A stretch of 8,547 nt of DNA from DATFYI01 sp035315125 (GTDB taxonomy: Bacteria > Chloroflexota > Anaerolineae > Anaerolineales > Anaerolineaceae). The stretch covers positions 1 to 8,547 of the forward strand of contig DATFYI010000294.1 of assembly GCA_035315125.1 (NCBI GenBank), given 5' to 3'. This document shows, piece after piece, positions 1-7,104 of the stretch; the first letter of the stretch is position 1; each line of letters opens with the position of its first letter. The position numbers were made by a program, and so were the translations under genes. The notes beneath the pieces were generated by a model. That model was not told the origin of the DNA. It did not search any database and saw nothing but the letters and a program-made list of their open reading frames with translations.

Positions 1-7
1 TTAAAGT

Positions 8-2398
8 TTGACATTTACTCCAACCTCAGCTGATCGATTATTAAGTATTTATCTGGCCCTGGGCCAGTATCCAATTCTAAGCAGTCGTATTCGCGCCCGT
101 ATGCGCCGTGAGCTGTTCGAGAATAATATTGTGTTACCCCAGAACTTTGAGGCTGAGGTACGCGAAGGTGCACTCCGCTCGCAGGAGCGCGAGGGGCTGC
201 GCAACCCGTTTAATGATGAGCCTGCTGAGCTTTGGGACATGCGCATGTCGCATATTCGCGACCAATTAACTGATCTGAGTTTTAGCGAGCATTTCTCGTT
301 TGAAGTCTTCCAACGGTTGGTGAATGAAGTTCTCAAAGAAAGGGGAATTTCTGTAGATCAGCTGCTGCTCTCTATCAATCCTGAGGTAGCTCCTTTGGAA
401 CTGGTTTTTGAACAGGCCATGACTATCGATCGCTTGCCGGTAGCTGAACGATCCAAATTAGACGCACGTTTGCAAGAATCTAAAGTTGTCTTGATCCGCC
501 ATATTATCAGTGATCAGCTGCGTTATATCAATATTGCTAAAGATTGGTTTACAATCTCCGACCTGGTTGAAATCCAGCGACACAAGATTGGTGTTGGAAA
601 AATTGGGGGTAAGGCAGCCGGGATGATGTTGGCATTTCGAATTCTCAATGAGATCGCCGACCCGGCATTAAAAACTTGCCTGTCTGTGCCGGAATCATTT
701 TTTATCGGTTCGGATGAGATGTATACGTACATGTCTATCAACAATCTTGTGCACTGGAATGATCAGAAATATAAAACAGAAGATCAAATGCGGCTGGAAT
801 ATCCTCTGATCGTAGCCGATTACGTAGCGGGTGAGTTTTCTCCCGATATTCAAGAAAAATTGCAAGGCGTATTGATCAATGTAGGTCGCAAGCCCTTGAT
901 CATTCGCTCGTCCAGCCTGTTGGAAGATAATTTTGGCACTTCATTCGCCGGCAAATATGAAAGTATTTTTTTGCCTAACCAGGGATCCCTTGCTGAAAAT
1001 CTAAAGGCGCTGACCCAGGGGATTGCTAAAATCTACGCCTCTATATTTGATCCTTATGCTTTGCTTTATCGGCGCGGCCGTGGCTTGCAGGATTACGATG
1101 AGCGAATGGCGGTCTTAATCCAGGTGGTTGAGGGCGAAACTTTTGGTCGATATTTTTTCCCGGATATTGCCGGAGTGGCATTCAGCCGGAATCTCTACCG
1201 TTGGGCGCCGCAAATTCGACGTGAAGATGGGTTCCTCCGCATGGTGTGGGGCTTAGGTACCCGAGCCGTTGACAGGGTTGGCAATGATTATCCACGCCTG
1301 GTAGCGCTCAGCCACCCACTCTTGCGTCCATCCAATGACCACAAAACTATGCGCAGGTATTCGCAACAGTATATTGACTTGATCGACCTGGAAGAAAATG
1401 AGGTCAAGACCTTGCCAATCCATGAGGTGCTGACAGCCCATTATCCAGCATTGCGCTTTATTGCCCAATTAGACGAAGAGGGTGATTTTATTTCAATGCG
1501 CAGCAATCTGATCGAGGGCGATGCGAACCGTTTGGTGTTGACCTTTGACGATCTGCTCCGCCGGACTCCATTTGCCGAGTACATCCGTAAAATGCTGAAT
1601 TTGTTGGAAAGCAGTTACCATTCACCGGTCGATTTAGAGTTTGCTGGCAAAGTCCAAATGGATCGTGCCGGTAAGCCGGAACTCCAAATAGCCCTGGTGC
1701 AGTGCCGCCCGCAAAGTTATATGACTGAGTCAGCTCAGGTTCCGTTGCCAGAGAGTTTAGATCCCGAGAAAGTAGTTTTTCTGACACGTTTTGTTGTACC
1801 GCAGGGTTACATTGCCCAGGTAGATTATGTGGTTTTTGTACCGCCAGAAGGATATTTTTGTCTTCATTCCGAAGCAGACCGTCATGAACTTGGACAGGCG
1901 ATCGGTCGATTGAACAAAGCGCTGACAGGTGAATCGTTCATTTGTGTAGGTCCGGGACGTTGGGGCAGCTCAAACACCGATCTGGGTGTGCCGATAGCCT
2001 ACGGCGATATTTATAACACACGGGCGCTGGTCGAGTTGGCTGGGGAAGGTATCGGCCCTGCACCGGAGCCATCGCTCGGAACACATTTTTTCCAGGATCT
2101 GCTGGAAGCGCAAATATTCCCGTTGGCAATCTATCTGGATGATAAACAGACGATTTTTAACCATAAATTCTTTTTTGACACACCCAACCGGTTAGCCGAA
2201 CGGATTTTGGTGGATGAAAAATTGCTCAGTACGCTGCGTTTAATCAAAGTAACTGATTATGCTCAGGATTCGTTCGTTCAAATTGTAATGAATGATGAAA
2301 AAAGTCTGGCCGTGGCATTTTTTGAAAAAGATAAAGGAGAAAGACCAGGTTTGACTGCTGTGCCGGAAGCACGAGCAGAACATTTCATCAAGGAATAA
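8..2398 (+). CDS. PEP/pyruvate-binding (PPDK N-terminal type) domain protein with a unique C-terminal extension
   Basis: A 796-residue cytoplasmic protein built around the ATP-grasp nucleotide-binding module of pyruvate phosphate dikinase and PEP synthase. Visible hallmarks are GGKAAG (200-205), VPESFFI (227-233), RSSS followed by ED and TSFAGKYES (300-319), AGVAFSR (388-394), the acidic VDLEFAG (541-547) and QCRP (565-568), which closes the fold. It lacks the phosphohistidine swivel domain (no TGG-type His motif) and the PEP/pyruvate TIM barrel, so it is unlikely to be a complete PEP synthase. About 190 N-terminal residues are helical-looking and unassigned. The last ~225 residues carry a distinctive GPGRWGSSN (648-656) and GTHFFQDLLEAQ (691-702). 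The start is TTG at 8: an in-frame TAA lies at 2-4, and the next ATG (101) would remove the LLSIYLALGQYPILS stretch. The reaction is unknown; ATP-dependent phosphotransfer is inferred. Any ribosome binding site lies at or beyond the window edge. Confidence 0.85.
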   Translation: MTFTPTSADRLLSIYLALGQYPILSSRIRARMRRELFENNIVLPQNFEAEVREGALRSQEREGLRNPFNDEPAELWDMRMSHIRDQLTDLSFSEHFSFEVFQRLVNEVLKERGISVDQLLLSINPEVAPLELVFEQAMTIDRLPVAERSKLDARLQESKVVLIRHIISDQLRYINIAKDWFTISDLVEIQRHKIGVGKIGGKAAGMMLAFRILNEIADPALKTCLSVPESFFIGSDEMYTYMSINNLVHWNDQKYKTEDQMRLEYPLIVADYVAGEFSPDIQEKLQGVLINVGRKPLIIRSSSLLEDNFGTSFAGKYESIFLPNQGSLAENLKALTQGIAKIYASIFDPYALLYRRGRGLQDYDERMAVLIQVVEGETFGRYFFPDIAGVAFSRNLYRWAPQIRREDGFLRMVWGLGTRAVDRVGNDYPRLVALSHPLLRPSNDHKTMRRYSQQYIDLIDLEENEVKTLPIHEVLTAHYPALRFIAQLDEEGDFISMRSNLIEGDANRLVLTFDDLLRRTPFAEYIRKMLNLLESSYHSPVDLEFAGKVQMDRAGKPELQIALVQCRPQSYMTESAQVPLPESLDPEKVVFLTRFVVPQGYIAQVDYVVFVPPEGYFCLHSEADRHELGQAIGRLNKALTGESFICVGPGRWGSSNTDLGVPIAYGDIYNTRALVELAGEGIGPAPEPSLGTHFFQDLLEAQIFPLAIYLDDKQTIFNHKFFFDTPNRLAERILVDEKLLSTLRLIKVTDYAQDSFVQIVMNDEKSLAVAFFEKDKGERPGLTAVPEARAEHFIKE

Positions 2399-4006
2399 TT
2401 AGCTTTGTTTTCCCCAAATTTCATAACATGAACTCCAGATAAGGATGTGATAATAGTCGTCCCCGCCGGGTTTTTTCGGATCAAAAAAGAGCGGATTGAA
2501 AGTAGCTAGCAGCCGGTAATTCTTTGTGAAATAGTTGCCGCCAGGATCCTGTTTGGCCTGCCAGCGCAACGAATCATCACAATGGACAACCACATCCATG
2601 GGCTGGAGCATCTTAAGATATTGGTAAATATCTGATACGCCGGCCTGCTTCATACTGACTACCAGTGGCGTTACCAATCCTACCACGTCGAGCATATCAC
2701 GGTCCGAATAATAACCGACGTAGCCTAATGGTTCTAGCAGAACACGTGCTCCTACAGGTGTGTTCTGTTTCAACCACAGCCCCATTGCTTTCAAAGCGCT
2801 ATCCTGACGATAAAATTGATTCAGGCGGGCATTAGAAGAGCTGACGAGACCGAACTCCAATCCGGCCACCATCAAGAGGGATAAGCAGGCATCAAAAAGA
2901 AAATGGCCAAAGCGCACCTGTCTCAGATTGTTCCAAATACTGCCAAGCGCCAGCCCGGCCAGGATCAGAACCGTCCACAAGATTGGAATAAAATAACGAT
3001 CAAAGAAAGTGGCCTTGGTAAAGGTCAGTTGGGCGAAATCTGCGACCGCAAAGGCTGCTAATACAAGCACTGCACGATTCGATCGTGACCGGAAAGTTTG
3101 CCAGACTGCCAGAAGTAAAGTTAACGCGCTGGACAGCAAAATGGCGGTGGGAAATTGTGCTGGAATCTCAAATGGTGAAAGATAATCAAAAATAATCGCT
3201 ATATGAGCCTGGTATGGCTGGCGGTCAAATTGTACATAAGCGACCCACTTGGCCGTGATGCTAAATGGGATGGGTGATCCAAAATAAAGCCAGGCAAATA
3301 TAAGCCATGGAAGATAAACCGACCCGCTGGACAAAGCGAGACTTAAGGCATTTTTATAGTTTGATTTTAGATCGAACAACAGTAATACGGCAGGCCATAG
3401 AAAAAGATCAACCCGCACCCACAACAGCAGTCCACAAAACAGGCCGGCCAGGATGGGCTTACGGATTGTCCAGGTATACCAGGATGCTGCCATAAACAGG
3501 ATCACCAGAGGCGTTTCCATGCCACCGCTATCCATCCCCCAGAATTTGGAAGACAGGATCAGCAGGCCAAAAGCCAGGGAACGTTGCATCAAACTAAAAC
3601 CGGCGCGACGCAGCGTTATCCACATGAATAAATATCCCATGGCTGTCGCCGCCAGATCAATGATGCGTACTCCGGCGATGATATGATCTGGACCGGTTAA
3701 AAACAACCAGCCGGCCAGCAGCAGGGTTAAAAGCGGGGTAGTAGTCCCGTAAATACGTTCGCCTGGATTATAGACAAAGCCATTCCCCAAAAAAATTTCC
3801 CGGGCAAATCGAAAAGTAATGAAAGCATCTTCAAATGTAAAATTCGTCCAGGCCAGCCAGGCTAACCGTATGACCAGGCCCAATATCAGCAGAACCCAGA
3901 AGGTTGTTTCCAAATTTCCAAGTGCCTCTTTTAGGCCATGGAATGGATCCCAGCGGCCGGCTGGGTTGAGCTGTTTTTCGCCAGCAGTGCGTCTATGATT
4001 ATTCAT
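2399..4006 (-). CDS. GT-C type polytopic membrane glycosyltransferase (GT39/arabinofuranosyltransferase-like)
   Basis: A 535-residue integral membrane protein with roughly ten hydrophobic segments, starting at 37-55 and continuing to about 389, followed by a soluble tail of about 145 residues. The first external loop carries FEDAFITFRFARE (58-70) and NPGER (80-84). Acidic residues E59/D60 sit where GT-C enzymes place their catalytic Asp, which is used with lipid-phosphate sugar donors. Further conserved-looking blocks are GMETPL (162-167), RVD (198-200) and, in the tail, GYYSDRDMLDVVGLVTP (431-447). These are typical of uncharacterised bacterial relatives of protein-mannosyl and arabinofuranosyl transferases. 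The donor and acceptor cannot be read from sequence. The ATG at 4006 is the first Met of the frame, but no good Shine-Dalgarno precedes it, which suggests translation within a polycistronic message from the upstream add gene 50 nt away. Its TAA stop directly abuts the stop of the convergent gene. Confidence 0.8.
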   Translation of the reverse strand: MNNHRRTAGEKQLNPAGRWDPFHGLKEALGNLETTFWVLLILGLVIRLAWLAWTNFTFEDAFITFRFAREIFLGNGFVYNPGERIYGTTTPLLTLLLAGWLFLTGPDHIIAGVRIIDLAATAMGYLFMWITLRRAGFSLMQRSLAFGLLILSSKFWGMDSGGMETPLVILFMAASWYTWTIRKPILAGLFCGLLLWVRVDLFLWPAVLLLFDLKSNYKNALSLALSSGSVYLPWLIFAWLYFGSPIPFSITAKWVAYVQFDRQPYQAHIAIIFDYLSPFEIPAQFPTAILLSSALTLLLAVWQTFRSRSNRAVLVLAAFAVADFAQLTFTKATFFDRYFIPILWTVLILAGLALGSIWNNLRQVRFGHFLFDACLSLLMVAGLEFGLVSSSNARLNQFYRQDSALKAMGLWLKQNTPVGARVLLEPLGYVGYYSDRDMLDVVGLVTPLVVSMKQAGVSDIYQYLKMLQPMDVVVHCDDSLRWQAKQDPGGNYFTKNYRLLATFNPLFFDPKKPGGDDYYHILIWSSCYEIWGKQS

Positions 4007-4015
4007 AATGGGTTC

Positions 4016-4025
4016 AAACCGGTTT
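4016..4025. repeat. 10-bp perfect palindrome upstream of the glycosyltransferase start
   Basis: AAACCGGTTT reads the same on both strands and ends 10 nt before the ATG at 4006, in the 50-nt add-glycosyltransferase gap. It could be a small operator half or simply chance. No second copy was seen in the window. Confidence 0.35.
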
Positions 4026-4056
4026 ATGGCAGCCTCTGGGAGAATACAAACAATCG

Positions 4057-5076
4057 CTATTTGGGTATCGCCGAACCCTGCCTGGCCGCTTTGATCCGGT
4101 TTTTTTCCTGCTCGGTTAAGAAAGCAACCGTGAGAGCGTTGGCTTGCGCCTGGCGGATTTGTTGATTGGTTAAGCCGGCCGCCGGTGCTGCAATCTCGAA
4201 TTCGTGCCTCAAATTGATGGCGCTAATGCCCGGATCATCCGTATTAATGGTCGCCAGCAGACCCTTTTCAAGGAACTGGAGCAGTGGATGGCTGGCATAA
4301 TCGGAGACAGTACTGGTCTGAACGTTGCTGGTCAGGCTAGACTCAATACCGGTACCATGTACGGCCAGGTAATCCATGAGAGCAGCATCCTGAGTGGCGG
4401 TTACAGCATGTCCTAATCGTTCAGCGCCCAGGTCACGCAGCGCCTGCCAGATATTGGCGGGGCCAGCGGCTTCTCCGGCATGCACGGTAATATGCCAACC
4501 GGCGTCCCTGGCTTTATTTAATTGTTGCGTAAATAATTCCCCGGGGAAATGTGCTTCATCGCCCGCCAGATCCAGACCAACAATCCGCTGGCGTTGCCCA
4601 AGGAGAGCGTCCAATTCTTTCCATGCGATCTCGGGCCCATAGGTGCGGCTTAAGATGCCAATCAAATTAATCGGCATATTGAATTCCTGGCTACCGGCTT
4701 CAGCGCCATCCAGCACGGCTTCAACCACGCCGGCCGGATCCAAACCATGCGCTTCAGCCATAAACCAGGGACTGAAACGTAGCTCAATATAATCAATGCC
4801 TTCGCTTTTGGCGTCTTGCACATTTTCATAAGCTATACGGCGGCAGGCGTCATAATCTACCAGCACCCCGGTCATCCACTCGAACTTGCTGATGAAGGAC
4901 ATGATGCCTGGCTGGGGGCCGTTTACCTGCACGTAGGGACGCAGTCCATCAAGATCCCAGGCTGGAAGAGATAAGTGATGCTGGCAACCGAGCTCAAGGA
5001 TCGTTTGCAGCCTGACACTCCCATCCAGATGGCGGTGCAGATCGATGAAAGGCAAATCCGGGTCGATAACGCTCAT
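4057..5076 (-). CDS. add: Adenosine deaminase
   Basis: Hydrolytic deamination of adenosine and deoxyadenosine to inosine or deoxyinosine in cytoplasmic purine salvage. The 339 residues match the usual bacterial length and can be followed almost end to end against my recollection of E. coli Add. Zinc ligands are H14 and H16 (DLHRHLDGS, 12-20), H199 (VHAGE, 198-202) and D280 (TINTDDPG, 276-283). E202 is the catalytic Glu and H223 the catalytic His. RFSPWFM (100-106), LDLAGDE (168-174) and TSNVQTSTV (249-257) are also family blocks. Minor departures are LGHAV where many members have GHG, and IESSLTSN where E. coli has Cys. An in-frame TAA lies immediately before the ATG, fixing the most 5' possible start. 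No Shine-Dalgarno is evident, fitting translational coupling to the lyase gene that ends 12 nt upstream. Confidence 0.96.
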   Translation of the reverse strand: MSVIDPDLPFIDLHRHLDGSVRLQTILELGCQHHLSLPAWDLDGLRPYVQVNGPQPGIMSFISKFEWMTGVLVDYDACRRIAYENVQDAKSEGIDYIELRFSPWFMAEAHGLDPAGVVEAVLDGAEAGSQEFNMPINLIGILSRTYGPEIAWKELDALLGQRQRIVGLDLAGDEAHFPGELFTQQLNKARDAGWHITVHAGEAAGPANIWQALRDLGAERLGHAVTATQDAALMDYLAVHGTGIESSLTSNVQTSTVSDYASHPLLQFLEKGLLATINTDDPGISAINLRHEFEIAAPAAGLTNQQIRQAQANALTVAFLTEQEKNRIKAARQGSAIPK

Positions 5077-5088
5077 TTAAGGAATGGT

Positions 5089-5964
5089 TTACTTGATTTT
5101 TCCGGCCGCTCGCGCCCGTTCGAGCAGTCGTTCAGCCAGTTTAACCACCGGTGCATCGACCATCTTGCCCGCAACTGCAAAAGCGCCGCTGCCTTTCCGT
5201 TGGTATTGGGCTGCCGCCTCAACCAGCCTTTGAGCTTCTTCGATGGACTCATTAGAAGGCGTGAAAACATCCTGGACCGGTCTGACCTGATTAGGATGGA
5301 TGATTTGTTTTCCGGTAAAACCCATTTCTACGCCCCGGCTCGCTTCTTCACGCAGTGCTTCGATATCATTAAAATCAGCGCTGACCAGATCGATGGCTTG
5401 CAAATTGTATGCAGCGGCATGCAGTACGATAGCGCTGCGGGCGTAAAAAACTTCCCAGGCTGCCGAGGTACGTTGCGCTCCCAAACCTACTGCCAGATCT
5501 TCGGCGCCAAAAATCAGACCCGATAGGCGCGGCACGGCCGTACAGATCTCTGACAGATGAATGACTGATTGTGGCGTCTCTATGAGAGCCAGCAAAATTA
5601 GGCTGCCAATCGACCAGTTCATTTGATGTTCCATGGCTGCCAGTCGCATATTGATCCATTGTAATTGATCGGCGCTTTCGACTTTCGGTAGAACGATTCC
5701 ATCAGGGTGGGCCGGCAGAACACCCGCCAGATCGTCTTCAGCCAGACCTGATTGGAGCGAGTTAATTCTTACCAGTCGTTCGGATTGGCCAAATTGGAGT
5801 GTTTGGAGTGCTTCTGCAATGGTAAGGCGGGCGCCTAGTTTACGGTTGACGGCTACGCCGTCTTCAAGATCCAGACAGATACTGTCTACTGCCAGGTTGG
5901 TAGATTTTTGGATTTTGTGGAGATCGTCCCCAGGCACGTATAATAAGGCGCGACGAGCGTGCAT
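5089..5964 (-). CDS. CitE/CLYBL-like acyl-CoA lyase (HpcH/HpaI aldolase superfamily)
   Basis: A 291-residue TIM-barrel lyase that cleaves or forms a C-C bond next to a CoA thioester in a Mg-dependent way. Visible motifs are LYVPGDD (8-14), LDLEDGVA (31-38), substrate-binding R67 in VRIN, LPKVES (92-97), Mg ligand E129 in LIET, Mg ligand D156 in FGAED (152-156), GFTGKQIIHPNQ (215-226) and the C-terminal VDAPVVK with D270. The NSLQSGLAEDDL, LQAIDLV and GFTGKQIIHPNQ stretches resemble CLYBL (citramalyl-CoA lyase) more than classical citrate lyase beta, and no citrate lyase alpha/gamma or ligase genes are nearby. (3S)-citramalyl-CoA or malyl-CoA lyase is therefore the best guess; the substrate is inferred. 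The frame stays open to an ATG at 6027, but the ATG at 5964 is chosen because GGAGGA precedes it and the LLYVPGDD block begins right after. It is the first gene of a leftward cluster. Confidence 0.85.
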   Translation of the reverse strand: MHARRALLYVPGDDLHKIQKSTNLAVDSICLDLEDGVAVNRKLGARLTIAEALQTLQFGQSERLVRINSLQSGLAEDDLAGVLPAHPDGIVLPKVESADQLQWINMRLAAMEHQMNWSIGSLILLALIETPQSVIHLSEICTAVPRLSGLIFGAEDLAVGLGAQRTSAAWEVFYARSAIVLHAAAYNLQAIDLVSADFNDIEALREEASRGVEMGFTGKQIIHPNQVRPVQDVFTPSNESIEEAQRLVEAAAQYQRKGSGAFAVAGKMVDAPVVKLAERLLERARAAGKIK

Positions 5965-5967
5965 GTT

Positions 5968-5973
5968 TCCTCC
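5968..5973 (-). promoter_or_regulatory. Strong Shine-Dalgarno that sets the lyase start
   Basis: The minus strand reads GGAGGA, then AAC, then the ATG at 5964. This is the best ribosome binding site on the leftward strand of the cluster, and it decides against the longer frame from 6027. Confidence 0.75.
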
Positions 5974-6038
5974 GCATACAGATTTGATGATCAGGTTTAT
6001 GATATCATAGGCAACACGGAAATACATTGGATCAGTTT

Positions 6039-6044
6039 ATTATA
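6039..6044 (-). promoter_or_regulatory. Candidate -10 element for the lyase-add cluster
   Basis: The minus strand carries an exact TATAAT here, inside the 101-nt divergent region and 75 nt ahead of the lyase ATG. No recognisable -35 hexamer lies 16-18 nt upstream, so this is a -10 match in an AT-rich patch and not a proven promoter. The same AT-rich block could serve the divergent membrane-peptidase gene. Confidence 0.35.
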
Positions 6045-6065
6045 TAAATCATCAGAAACCGAGCT

Positions 6066-6674
6066 ATGCACGCCCTGCAGTCTCTCCCTGTAGCCTACCG
6101 TCTGGCCGGCAATTTGGATCTCTCCAAAGACCGGCGAGCTTTGTTGATCCTGAACGTGGCGGGTTTTGCATTGATGATCGGTTTCGGTTGGTTGTTTTTG
6201 CAAGCGCTGATGTGGATACGCCCGGTGGAAGCCGGAACTGGCCTGACCTTTGAGATCTACGGTTTTGCAAGTGGGCTCGAATTGCTGGTGGGTGGCCTAT
6301 TGGTAACTGTTCTCGTAATTATTCTGCATGAAGCAGCACACGGTCTGTTTTTTTGGATCTTTACCCATTCACGGCCGGTTTTTGCTTACAGAATCTATTA
6401 CGCCTATGCTTCCGCCCCGGGCTGGTACCTGCCTCGCAACCAATACCTGATCACCAGCCTGGCCCCCATCGTGCTGCTGACCGGCTTAGGGCTGCTGCTT
6501 TTGGCAGTCCTACCACCGGCCTGGTTCCTGGCAGTGCTGGCTTTCATGACCTTTAATGCCAGCGGAGCGATCGGCGATCTGGTGGTTGCTATCTGGTTAA
6601 TGAAGCAACCAGTCTGTTGCCTGGCGCAAGATTACGGCGACTCAATCGCATTGTATTTACCCGCAGAGGCGTGA
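6066..6674 (+). CDS. DUF3267-like membrane protein, putative zinc metallopeptidase
   Basis: A 202-residue integral membrane protein with hydrophobic segments near 25-50, 70-98, 128-148 and 150-178. The second segment contains HEAAH (88-92), an HExxH zinc signature placed inside the membrane span as in site-2-protease-like and M50-related enzymes. The downstream blocks YLPRNQYLITSLAPI (121-135), NASGAIGDLVVA (164-175, with D171 a possible third zinc ligand) and DYGDSIALYLP (189-199) fit the DUF3267 group. Peptidase activity and substrate are inferred only. The ATG at 6066 lies in a divergent arrangement 101 nt from the lyase start; its ribosome binding site is weak. The gene ends 32 nt before the stop of the convergent response regulator, and no terminator is evident between them. 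Confidence 0.75.
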   Translation: MHALQSLPVAYRLAGNLDLSKDRRALLILNVAGFALMIGFGWLFLQALMWIRPVEAGTGLTFEIYGFASGLELLVGGLLVTVLVIILHEAAHGLFFWIFTHSRPVFAYRIYYAYASAPGWYLPRNQYLITSLAPIVLLTGLGLLLLAVLPPAWFLAVLAFMTFNASGAIGDLVVAIWLMKQPVCCLAQDYGDSIALYLPAEA

Positions 6675-6706
6675 AGCGGGCTGTGAAGTATGTAAAAGAC
6701 GAGAAG

Positions 6707-7084
6707 TTAAGCCTGTCGTCTGATATATTTTTCGATGGTGGGAATAAAATTTGGGATGTCGAGTGGCTTGGTGATATAGCCATCGCAGCCGGAATCCAGG
6801 GCTTTCTTACGATCGCCGGGCAATATATGTGCGGTCATGGCTAAAAGTGGAATAATGGTCGTGGTTGCATCCTTTTTGAGCTGTTGAGCCAGGTGCCAGC
6901 CGTCAATCTCCGGTATGGTAAGATCCATCAGGATCAGGTCAGGCTGCTGACTGCGGGCCAGCTCCAGACCGCTGCGGCCGTCTGTTGCTTTGATAGTTTG
7001 GAAACCGCCCCGCTCAAGCAAAAAACTGACCAGTTCCAGGTTATCAAGGTTATCTTCAATTACCAGGATGGATCCGGCAGTCAT
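6707..7084 (-). CDS. Stand-alone CheY-like response regulator receiver protein
   Basis: A 125-residue single receiver domain with no output domain. The complete phosphorylation apparatus is visible: acidic pair E10/D11 (VIEDN), phosphoacceptor D54 (LILMDLTIPEIDGW), T84 in LLAMTAH and K106 in YITKPLD. The final helix ends at IRRQA, so there is no DNA-binding or enzymatic extension. Such proteins act by phosphorylation-dependent protein contacts, as in CheY, DivK or Spo0F-type relays. The TTG 21 nt upstream is rejected as the start because it overlaps the promoter -10 box, whereas AGGGAG sits 6 nt before the ATG at 7084. No histidine kinase is present in the window, so the partner must be encoded elsewhere. 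Confidence 0.93.
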   Translation of the reverse strand: MTAGSILVIEDNLDNLELVSFLLERGGFQTIKATDGRSGLELARSQQPDLILMDLTIPEIDGWHLAQQLKKDATTTIIPLLAMTAHILPGDRKKALDSGCDGYITKPLDIPNFIPTIEKYIRRQA

Positions 7085-7090
7085 TCGATG

Positions 7091-7096
7091 CTCCCT
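7091..7096 (-). promoter_or_regulatory. Shine-Dalgarno of the response regulator
   Basis: The minus strand reads AGGGAG followed by a 6-nt spacer and the ATG at 7084. This fixes the start and excludes the TTG at 7105. Confidence 0.7.
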
Positions 7097-7104
7097 TTTA
7101 ATCA

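Larger units (their letters stand above)
2399..5964 (-). other. Probable three-gene transcription unit: lyase, add, glycosyltransferase
   Basis: Three leftward genes follow one another with gaps of 12 nt (lyase to add) and 50 nt (add to glycosyltransferase). Only the first gene has a strong Shine-Dalgarno, and I see no hairpin-plus-T-tract between them. Co-transcription of lyase and add is well supported by spacing; inclusion of the glycosyltransferase is likelier than not. Confidence 0.6.

Noticed and set aside
4975..5526. 183-residue rightward open frame
   Set aside because: It runs antisense to add and the lyase, both with complete catalytic motifs. Its sequence has no recognisable domain and no ribosome site; it is a shadow frame.
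5965..6027. 21-residue N-terminal extension of the lyase from an ATG at 6027
   Set aside because: The strong GGAGGA site precedes the ATG at 5964, the family motif begins right after that Met, and the extension overlaps the presumed control region.
6660..6680. CCCGC/GCGGG hairpin across the stop of the membrane-peptidase gene
   Set aside because: The stem is 5 bp with an 11-nt loop and no T-tract follows on either strand, so it does not qualify as an intrinsic terminator.
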